From contig VHCG01000004.1 of assembly GCA_016871805.1 (NCBI GenBank), positions 55,195-119,194 on the forward strand: a stretch of 64,000 nt of DNA, given 5' to 3'. Numbering within the stretch: position 1 is the stretch's first letter; every line of letters begins with the position of its first letter. The translations under genes were made by a program, and so were the position numbers. Origin of the DNA: Verrucomicrobiota bacterium. GTDB taxonomy: Bacteria > Verrucomicrobiota > Verrucomicrobiia > Limisphaerales > UBA9464. Positions 23,988 through 31,232 of the stretch are shown in pieces. The notes beneath the pieces are model-generated. The model saw nothing but the letters and a program-made list of their open reading frames with translations. It ran no database searches and was not told the DNA's origin.

Positions 23988-26882
23988 ATGGAAAAACAGG
24001 ACATCATTGACAAACTTCCAAACATGGTTGCCCAAAGACTCGCCCGGTTCCTGGCGCTCGGTGTCGCGTGCCTGCCCACGGCCGTGCCGCCTGCGGGTGC
24101 CGCCACGGTTCCCGGGGACGCCGCAAGGCGGGAGCACTGGGCATGGAAGGCCCCAGTCGCACCCCCGATCCCCATGGTGAAGCCATCTGCCACCCACCCG
24201 ATCGACGCGTTCATCCGGGACCGCCTCGGCAAGGAGGGGCTGAAACCGTCGCCTCCAGCCGACCGGGTTACTCTGCTGAGGCGACTCCATCTCGATCTCA
24301 CGGGTCTCCCCCCATCCCCCGATGAAGTCGACGCCTTTCTGAAGGAACGGCCGGGTCTCGCCTATACCCGGAAGGTCGAGGAGCTCCTCGAATCGCCCCA
24401 TCACGGGGAACGGTGGGGACGGCACTGGCTCGATGCCGCGCGGTATGCGGATTCCGACGGATTCGAGAAGGACAAGCCCCGCTTTGTTTGGGCCTACCGG
24501 GACTGGGTGGTCAACGCGCTGAACCGGGATCTTCCCTATGACCAGTTCATCGTGGAACAGATCGCCGGGGACCTGCTGCCCGGGGCCACGGACGACCAGC
24601 GGGTGGCGACGGGTTTCCTCCGGAACTCGATGCTCAACGAGGAAGGGGGCGTGGATCCGGAGCAGTTCCGCACCGATGGACTCATCGACCGGATGGATGC
24701 CATCGGGAAGTCGGTCCTGGGAATCACAATCCAGTGTGCCCAGTGTCACGACCACAAGTATGATCCCATATCACAGGAGGAATACTTTCGACTCTTTGCA
24801 TTTCTGAACAACGACCATGAGTCCAGCCGGGTGCATTACACGCCTGATCAGCAGCGGAAGGTTGCGGATCTCACCCGCCAGATCCGCGATCTCGAGGTGG
24901 GTCTGCAGCACCGAACCCCGGACTGGCGGGATCGGATGGCCGCATGGGAGGATTCCCAACGGGCGCCTGGAAGCGTGTGGCAGGTGGTCGAAACCCAGAA
25001 TGCCGGGGACAACGGGGAACGCTTCTACCATTACGCGGACGGTTCCGTCCGAGCTGCGAGCTATGCCCCCACGTTCTGGACCGCCGAGTTCCTCGGAACC
25101 AATGCACTGCCGAGCATCGGTGCCTTCCGCCTCGAACAGCTCCCCGACCCCAACCTGCCCAGCGGCGGACCCGGACGGTCCATCAAGGGTATGTCCGCAC
25201 TCAGCGAATTCGGGGTCGAGGCCACCGATGTCACCAATCCCACCAACAAGGTCGTGGTGAAGTTTGTCCGGGCGACCGCCGACTTCTCCAACCCGGAGCG
25301 CCCCCTCGAACCCGAGTTCCAGTCGGAGAGCCGCAACCGCAAGGAGGGGGACAAGCGGACGTATGGGCCGGTGGCCCACGCCATCGACGGCAAGGACGAC
25401 ACGGCCTGGGGCATCGATGCCGGACCGGGACGCCGCAACGTGGCCCGCCAGGCGGTGTTCATCCCGGAGAAGCCGATCGCCTTTCCGAAAGGGGCGATCC
25501 TGAAATTTGCCCTCCATCAGAAGCACGGGGGCGACAATTCGGACGACAACCAGAACCACAATCTCGGGCGTTGGAGGCTGAGCGTGTCGGCAGATGTCGA
25601 TGCCGCAGCCGACCCGGTGCCCGCGAGGGTCCGGGAGGCGCTGTCCATCCCAAGGGAGCAGCGAAGCCCGGCCCAGATGGCAACCGTGTTCAGCCATTGG
25701 CGGACGACGGTCCCGGAGTTCCAGGAGGTGAACGACCAAATCGAGGCGCTGTGGCGCCAGTGGCCGGAGGGAACCCCGACACTGGTGCTGACGATGCGCA
25801 CCGGGTCGGGACCCGGCGAGGAGCCCCGTCCGAACCGGATCTTCCAGCGGGGCGACTGGCTGAAGCCGGGCCGGGAGGTTTCGCCTGGAACCCCCTCCTT
25901 CCTGCATGGCCTGCCCGACGGCGCGGATGGATCCCGCCTCACTCTCGCCCGATGGCTCACCGACCGACGATCCCCCACCACGGCACGGGTCGCCGTCAAC
26001 CGCGTCTGGCAGGCCTACTTCGGCACGGGACTCGTCGAGACGCCGGAGGACCTCGGGCTCCAGTCCCCCCGTCCATCGCATCCCGAACTCCTCGACTGGC
26101 TGGCCTGCGACTTCATGGAGAACGACTGGAGTCTGAAGCGACTCCACCGGCTGATTGTGACCTCGGAGACCTACCAGCAATCGTCACGGGTAACCCTACA
26201 GGGCCTTGAGCGGGATCCCTACAACCGCCTCCTGGCCCGCGCACCCCGGGTACAGGTCGAGGCGGAGATCGTCCGCGACATCGCCCTGTCGGTCAGCGGC
26301 CTGCTGAATCCCGAGCTTGGGGGACGAAGTGTCTACCCACCGGCACCGGAGTTCCTCTTCCAGCCGCCGGCCAGCTACGGACCCAAGGTCTGGACTGAGG
26401 AAAAGGGCAGGGACCGGTTTCGACGGAGCCTCTACACCTTCCGGTTCCGGAGCGTGCCGTATCCGGTGTTGATGAACTTCGATGCCCCCAACGGGGACTT
26501 CTCCTGCGTCCGACGTGCGCGATCCAACACGCCCCTGCAGGCGCTGACCACGCTCAACGAGACGCAGTTCATGGAAGCGGCGCGCGCGCTGGCCGACCGG
26601 ACGCTCCGGGAAGGCGGATCAACGGATGATCAACGCATCGTCTACGCATTCCGCCGGGTCCTGGCCCGCAAGCCACGGGCTGCCGAAAAGGCAGAGCTGC
26701 TCGCCCTGCTGAGGCGCCAGACCCGTCGACTCGCCGAAGGCTGGCTGGACGCCGGAACTTTGGCGACCGGGGCGGACGAGCCCCTTGAACTTCCTGCCGA
26801 TGCCACCCCCACCCAACGGGCGGCCCTCACCGCGGTGAGCCGCGTGCTGCTGAACCTCGACGAAACCCTCACCAAGGAATAG
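23988..26882 (+). CDS. Secreted DUF1549/DUF1553 cytochrome-type protein (PSD1 family)
   Basis: 964 residues from the ATG at 23988, which has a purine-rich GGATGG 7 bases upstream; an ATG at 24024 is an alternative. A signal peptide ends near VPPAGAA. The order is DUF1549 (about 60-270) with one heme c motif, CAQCH near 248-252, a middle of mixed sandwich and helical segments, then DUF1553 (about 640-890: RLTLARWLTDRRSPTTARVAVNRVWQ, SNTPLQALTTLNE). The usual separate N-terminal PSCyt1 heme domain is missing. These proteins pair with DUF1501 proteins in PVC bacteria, as here (26885, 2 bases after). Role unproven; probably periplasmic polymer or sulfated-sugar processing. Confidence 0.88.
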   Translation: MEKQDIIDKLPNMVAQRLARFLALGVACLPTAVPPAGAATVPGDAARREHWAWKAPVAPPIPMVKPSATHPIDAFIRDRLGKEGLKPSPPADRVTLLRRLHLDLTGLPPSPDEVDAFLKERPGLAYTRKVEELLESPHHGERWGRHWLDAARYADSDGFEKDKPRFVWAYRDWVVNALNRDLPYDQFIVEQIAGDLLPGATDDQRVATGFLRNSMLNEEGGVDPEQFRTDGLIDRMDAIGKSVLGITIQCAQCHDHKYDPISQEEYFRLFAFLNNDHESSRVHYTPDQQRKVADLTRQIRDLEVGLQHRTPDWRDRMAAWEDSQRAPGSVWQVVETQNAGDNGERFYHYADGSVRAASYAPTFWTAEFLGTNALPSIGAFRLEQLPDPNLPSGGPGRSIKGMSALSEFGVEATDVTNPTNKVVVKFVRATADFSNPERPLEPEFQSESRNRKEGDKRTYGPVAHAIDGKDDTAWGIDAGPGRRNVARQAVFIPEKPIAFPKGAILKFALHQKHGGDNSDDNQNHNLGRWRLSVSADVDAAADPVPARVREALSIPREQRSPAQMATVFSHWRTTVPEFQEVNDQIEALWRQWPEGTPTLVLTMRTGSGPGEEPRPNRIFQRGDWLKPGREVSPGTPSFLHGLPDGADGSRLTLARWLTDRRSPTTARVAVNRVWQAYFGTGLVETPEDLGLQSPRPSHPELLDWLACDFMENDWSLKRLHRLIVTSETYQQSSRVTLQGLERDPYNRLLARAPRVQVEAEIVRDIALSVSGLLNPELGGRSVYPPAPEFLFQPPASYGPKVWTEEKGRDRFRRSLYTFRFRSVPYPVLMNFDAPNGDFSCVRRARSNTPLQALTTLNETQFMEAARALADRTLREGGSTDDQRIVYAFRRVLARKPRAAEKAELLALLRRQTRRLAEGWLDAGTLATGADEPLELPADATPTQRAALTAVSRVLLNLDETLTKE

Positions 26883-26884
26883 CC

Positions 26885-28318
26885 ATGAACCGACTGAGCC
26901 ATCTCCAACACGCATCGAGGTCGCACCAGCAGCAGATGACCCGTCGCTGGTTCTTCAGGGACTGCGGTGTAGGCCTCGGCACGATCGCCCTCCACGGACT
27001 GCTTGCCGGTACGGCAGCGGCCACGGGATCAACCGGGAGTCGGATCCGAACACCTCACCACGCTCCGAAGGCCAAGCGGGTGATCTATCTCTTCATGGCC
27101 GGCGCTCCCAGCCACCTCGAGCTGTTCGACAACAAGCCCCAGCTCGCCAAGTTCAACGGCACCCTGCCCCCGGCCGAGCTGCTCAAAGGCTATCGGGCCG
27201 CCTTCATCAATCCTAGCAGCACCCTCCTGGGACCCAAGTTCAGATTTGCACGCCACGGAAGCAGCGGGATGGAACTGTCGGAGCTGCTCCCAAACCTGGC
27301 CCGCGTGGCCGACGACATCACGCTGATCCGGTCCATGCAGACCGATGCATTCAACCATGCCCCGGCACAGATCTTCATGAACACGGGGTCTCAGCAGTTC
27401 GGACGCCCCAGCCTCGGAGCCTGGACCACCTACGGGCTCGGATCCGAGAGCTCGGGCCTCCCACCCTATGTGGTCTTCAGCACCGGCGACAAGGGAACGA
27501 GCGGCGGCGCCTCCAACTGGGGCTGCGGATTCCTACCCACAGTTCACAACGGGACCTTGTTTCGCACCGGAGGGGATCCAGTCCTGTACCTGTCCAACCC
27601 CAAGGGAGTGGACGGTCCGCTCCAACGCGACACGGTCGAGACCGTCAATCGGCTCAACGGACTCCACATGGGGACGATGGGGGATCCGGAGATTGCCGCC
27701 CGCATCGACGCCTTCGAGATGGCCTACCGTATGCAAGGCGTCGCCCCGGAGGTGATGGACCTCGGCCGGGAACCCGCGCCGGTGCGCGAGGCCTACGGGG
27801 CTAAACCTGGCGAGCCGACCTTCGCGAACGCCTGCCTGCTGGCACGCCGACTGGTTGAGCGCGGTGTCCGGTTCGTCCAGATCTTCCATGAATCCTGGGA
27901 CCAGCATGGCAACCTGGCGGCCGATCTGAAACGCAACTGCGCCGCGACCGACCGAGCCAGCGCCGCCCTCGTCGCCGATCTGAAGCAGCGGGGTCTTCTG
28001 GAGGACACGATCGTGGTTTGGGGCGGCGAGTTCGGGCGTACCCCGATGGTCCAAGGTGGCAACGATGGTCGGGATCATCATCCCAATGGATTCAGCTACT
28101 GGGTTGCCGGTGGTGGATTCCGTCCCGGACTGACCTGGGGCGAGACGGATGATCTCGGGTTCAACGCCATCAAGGACCGGGTGCATGTCCACGACTTCCA
28201 CGCAACCCTCCTGCACCTGCTGGGATTCGACCATGAAAAGCTCACCTACCGCTTCCAGGGCAGGGACTTCCGCCTAACCGACGTCCACGGAGAGGTGATC
28301 CGGGGACTCCTGGCCTAG
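26885..28318 (+). CDS. DUF1501 protein with Tat signal
   Basis: 477 residues. The N-terminus carries a twin-arginine leader (TRRWFFRDCGVGLG, Arg20-Arg21), so it is folded before export. The body matches DUF1501: KRVIYLFMAGAPSHLELFDNKP, RFVQIFHESWDQHGNL and VVWGGEFGRTPMVQG, with metal-binding-type Asp, Glu and His residues reminiscent of the alkaline phosphatase/sulfatase superfamily. It starts 2 bases after the DUF1549/1553 gene and the two are the standard PVC pair. It is presumably an exported hydrolase working with that cytochrome-type partner; the substrate is unknown. Confidence 0.9.
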   Translation: MNRLSHLQHASRSHQQQMTRRWFFRDCGVGLGTIALHGLLAGTAAATGSTGSRIRTPHHAPKAKRVIYLFMAGAPSHLELFDNKPQLAKFNGTLPPAELLKGYRAAFINPSSTLLGPKFRFARHGSSGMELSELLPNLARVADDITLIRSMQTDAFNHAPAQIFMNTGSQQFGRPSLGAWTTYGLGSESSGLPPYVVFSTGDKGTSGGASNWGCGFLPTVHNGTLFRTGGDPVLYLSNPKGVDGPLQRDTVETVNRLNGLHMGTMGDPEIAARIDAFEMAYRMQGVAPEVMDLGREPAPVREAYGAKPGEPTFANACLLARRLVERGVRFVQIFHESWDQHGNLAADLKRNCAATDRASAALVADLKQRGLLEDTIVVWGGEFGRTPMVQGGNDGRDHHPNGFSYWVAGGGFRPGLTWGETDDLGFNAIKDRVHVHDFHATLLHLLGFDHEKLTYRFQGRDFRLTDVHGEVIRGLLA

Positions 28319-28397
28319 GGCTTCCACCCCGCCCCCCCTCCCAGGGTTTGACCCGAGACGGGCGGCCCTAAAGACCTCATCTTCCAGTATTTACCCC

Positions 28398-28427
28398 TTG
28401 ACCCAAACCCGTGGCGTCTTGTTATAT
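28398..28427 (+). promoter_or_regulatory. Sigma-70-like promoter of the PEP-CTERM gene
   Basis: TTGACC (28398-28403) and TTATAT (28422-28427) with an 18-base spacer, in a locally AT-richer stretch, 55 bases before the ATG at 28482. It is the best promoter match seen in the window. Confidence 0.5.
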
Positions 28428-28481
28428 CCATCCAGTATTGAGTCGGAAAGTACAGTCACAAACCCAAAGCACACTCTGAAC

Positions 28482-29129
28482 ATGAACGCGCTGAAACGCA
28501 CCTCGCTCGCCGTCGTTGCCTCCGTTGTTGCGATCGCCTCCGCCTCCGCAGATACGGTCTACTACGTGGCACCGGGGGCCAACAACTTCTACAACAGCAA
28601 CTCGGGCACCGAGTACGGCAACCAGGTGACCTTCCCCTCCAACTCTTCCGGCGGGGCTTGGACCATCCAGTCCCTGACCGTCCCCTACTACTCGAACTAC
28701 GGCCTGAACGGCGGGTTGACGCTGAAGATCTACTCGAATGACGGAACCGGTGGCGCCCCTGGAACCCAGCTCTGGTCCAGCGGTCCCCTCGACATTCTCA
28801 GCGGTGGCGGCAGCGTGACCGTTCCTTTCCCCTACTCCGCCGACAACCAGATCCCGAACTCCCTGACCTACACCGTTTCGTTCAATGGAGCGTCGGTGGC
28901 TGGCAACAAGGCGGGTCTCTATCTCCCGGGTTCGAATCCGGCGGTCGGTTCCGCCCAGGGCATCTGGTCCGGAAGCAGCGGCTTCTGGGAAAAGCGCGCC
29001 TTGGATGGCGGTGTTCTTCCCGTCTTCCAGGCCACCATCACCGCCGTGCCTGAGCCGAGCACCTGGGCTCTCGCCGGTCTCGGTTTCGTCGGCCTGATCG
29101 CCGCGGCCTCCCGCTCCCGCAAGGCCTGA
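28482..29129 (+). CDS. PEP-CTERM sorting-domain protein
   Basis: 215 residues from the ATG at 28482 (the frame opens earlier, before the promoter). Signal peptide 1-23 (LAVVASVVAIASASA). The mature part is rich in Asn, Ser, Gly and Tyr with beta-sandwich character and no catalytic motif. The C-terminus has the full sorting signal: VPEPSTWALAGLGFVGLIAAA then SRSRKA, that is PEP motif, membrane helix and basic tail. An exosortase, encoded elsewhere, would cut it and place it at the surface. The gene has its own promoter and terminator and lies just before a polysaccharide locus, the common setting for PEP-CTERM proteins. Confidence 0.92.
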   Translation: MNALKRTSLAVVASVVAIASASADTVYYVAPGANNFYNSNSGTEYGNQVTFPSNSSGGAWTIQSLTVPYYSNYGLNGGLTLKIYSNDGTGGAPGTQLWSSGPLDILSGGGSVTVPFPYSADNQIPNSLTYTVSFNGASVAGNKAGLYLPGSNPAVGSAQGIWSGSSGFWEKRALDGGVLPVFQATITAVPEPSTWALAGLGFVGLIAAASRSRKA

Positions 29130-29151
29130 TCGGAATTCCAGAAATTCTTCA

Positions 29152-29179
29152 AAGTGCGCCCAAGGGCGCACTTTTTTTT
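29152..29179 (+). terminator. Strong rho-independent terminator after the PEP-CTERM gene
   Basis: AAGTGCGCCC (29152-29161) pairs perfectly with GGGCGCACTT (29164-29173), followed by a run of eight T (29172-29179). It ends the PEP-CTERM transcript 22 bases after the stop. Confidence 0.9.
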
Positions 29180-29257
29180 GCCGAGAACTCCCCGGGTAAG
29201 CCGGCTGTCTTGCTTCCGCGGCCCCTTCACGGAACCCTTTTGGGATTGGATCCACAG

Positions 29258-30418
29258 ATGAAACTGCTGGTCTTCGCCCACGTTCCACCTCCCCATCATG
29301 GGCAGAGTCAGATGGTGCAGTACATTGTAGAGGGTCTGCGCCGACGCCGGGATCTGGGGGTAGAGATCCATCATGTGGATGCCCGCCTTTCAGGAAGTCT
29401 CCAAGACGTCGGCGCGGCGCGCGGAGGCAAGATCCCAAAGCTGCTGCGACATTGTCAGAAAGCCCGCCAACTTGGTGACGCCCACAAGATCCGCTGTCTG
29501 TACTATGTGCCAAGTCCACCGAGAAGGGTGCCCCTGTACCGGGATTGGCTGGCCTTGGCGCTCTTGCGACGACGGTTTCCGCAACTGATCTACCACTGGC
29601 ACTCGGCAGGCCTAGGGGATTGGTTGAAGATCTCGGCCACGATACCGGAACGGCTGCTCTCCAACCGCCTGCTTGGACGGCCAGACCTCTCCCTCGTCCT
29701 GGCCGAGGTGCTGCGGTGCGACGCCGAACAGGTGAGGTCCCGCAGAGTCGAGGTGGTCAACAACGCCGTCAGCGACCCCTTCCCGGAATACCACGTGGAC
29801 CGGGGCCAGAGACGACACGACCGCCTGGAGGAACTCCGCACCCGCGGGGGAACGGTTCGGGTTCTTTTTCTGGCGCTGTGCTCGCGGGACAAGGGCCTCT
29901 TGGATGCGATCGAGGCCATCTGCCTGGCGAACAGCATGTCCACGGGCTTCGGTTCCCGAATCCGGTTTCAACTCGATGTCGCCGGCGGGTTTCCAGACGC
30001 GGAAACGGAACGCGAGTTCAGGGAGCGCACCTCCCAGGAGGATGCCCACGGCCGGGTCCAACATCTTGGATTCCTCCATGGTCATCAGAAGCAGGAGGCC
30101 ATGCTCCGGGCCGACATGCTGATCTTTCCCAGCTACTACGCCTTCGAGACGCATCCGTTGACCGTGGTCGAAGCCATGGCCTACGGCATGCCCATCGTGG
30201 CCACCCGTTGGCGCGGCATCCCGGAAATGCTCCCGGGAAACCTGGCACACCTCGTGGAACCCCGTGATCCACGGAGTCTGGCGGCCGGGCTGATCCAGGC
30301 GCTGGAATCCCAGAGTGGACCCCAGCTTAGAAACCGCTTCGAGGAACGCTACACCCTCGATCGGTTTCTCGAGCGATTCGCCGCTGCCGTCAAAACCGTG
30401 AACCAGCCAGGACCGTGA
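29258..30418 (+). CDS. Glycosyltransferase, GT4/GT1 type
   Basis: 386 residues from the ATG at 29258. It has a GT-B layout: an N-terminal acceptor domain (KLLVFAHVPPPHHGQSQMV) and a C-terminal sugar-nucleotide domain with the EX7E motif (YAFETHPLTVVEAMAYGMP) that defines GT4 retaining transferases. It would add one sugar to a lipid-linked glycan at the cytoplasmic membrane face. It is the first gene of the surface-polysaccharide locus, with the methyltransferase at 30420 starting one base after its stop. Donor and acceptor sugars cannot be deduced. Confidence 0.85.
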   Translation: MKLLVFAHVPPPHHGQSQMVQYIVEGLRRRRDLGVEIHHVDARLSGSLQDVGAARGGKIPKLLRHCQKARQLGDAHKIRCLYYVPSPPRRVPLYRDWLALALLRRRFPQLIYHWHSAGLGDWLKISATIPERLLSNRLLGRPDLSLVLAEVLRCDAEQVRSRRVEVVNNAVSDPFPEYHVDRGQRRHDRLEELRTRGGTVRVLFLALCSRDKGLLDAIEAICLANSMSTGFGSRIRFQLDVAGGFPDAETEREFRERTSQEDAHGRVQHLGFLHGHQKQEAMLRADMLIFPSYYAFETHPLTVVEAMAYGMPIVATRWRGIPEMLPGNLAHLVEPRDPRSLAAGLIQALESQSGPQLRNRFEERYTLDRFLERFAAAVKTVNQPGP

Positions 30419-30419
30419 T

Positions 30420-31205
30420 ATGCAGACTGGGACCGACACGTTCAACGACATCCAGATTGCCGGCGGTGACACCGCGGTGCCGATGGCGATGGCGAAGAGA
30501 CTTGATACCCTCCGTCCATTTCTGGCGGGGAAACGTGGCAGGTTCCTCGATTGCGGATGCGGATCCGGAGCCTACGTCGCAGCCATCAATACCCAATTCC
30601 ACCTCGAGGTTCATGGGGTTGAGCACGACTCGGGAAAGGTCCGATCCGCATGGGAACAGCTGGGGTTGATCGGAAAGGTCCAACAGGGTGATCTCCAAAG
30701 ACTGGATCATCCCGACGACTCCTGGGATTTCGCGATGCTCAACGAGGTTCTTGAGCACGTGCCAGACGATCGAACGGCACTTCGCGAGGTCTTCCGTGTG
30801 CTCAAACCCGGTGGACTGCTGTTCCTCTTCTCCCCCAATCGATGGTTCCCCTTCGAGACCCACGGGGTCTATTGGAGAGAATCGGGGCGACCGGTCCCGC
30901 ACTGGATCCCGTTCATCCCCTACCTCCCCATCTCGGCCGGCCAGAGGTGCTTCCGCTATTGGGCCAGGAACTACTGGCCCTTGGAGCTTGCAAGGATGTC
31001 CAAGGAGACAGGATTCGAAACCATCGCCAGCTCCTACATCGGACTGACCTTCGAGAACATCTCCGGTCGGCAACCGTTGCTCCTACGGATCACGAAACCG
31101 GTTCTCCGTCGGCTGAGCAACGCCCTTGAACACACTCCAGGACTCCGTCGGCTGGGAGTCTCCCAGTTCCTCGCCTGCCGGAAACCCGCACCCGGGGCAC
31201 GGTGA
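30420..31205 (+). CDS. Class I SAM-dependent methyltransferase (locus copy 1)
   Basis: 261 residues. The Rossmann methyltransferase motif I is FLDCGCGSGAYVAAI (about 41-55); the post-motif acidic residue and MLNEVLEHVPD (about 106-116) match Methyltransf_11/UbiE-like enzymes. The ATG is one base after the glycosyltransferase stop, so they are co-translated. In this context it probably methylates a sugar hydroxyl or a lipid-linked glycan, though lipid or quinone methylation is not excluded. It is one of four unrelated-looking methyltransferases in the locus. Confidence 0.82.
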   Translation: MQTGTDTFNDIQIAGGDTAVPMAMAKRLDTLRPFLAGKRGRFLDCGCGSGAYVAAINTQFHLEVHGVEHDSGKVRSAWEQLGLIGKVQQGDLQRLDHPDDSWDFAMLNEVLEHVPDDRTALREVFRVLKPGGLLFLFSPNRWFPFETHGVYWRESGRPVPHWIPFIPYLPISAGQRCFRYWARNYWPLELARMSKETGFETIASSYIGLTFENISGRQPLLLRITKPVLRRLSNALEHTPGLRRLGVSQFLACRKPAPGAR

Positions 31206-31232
31206 CGACCCCGGGGCATCAGCTGCCAGGAG

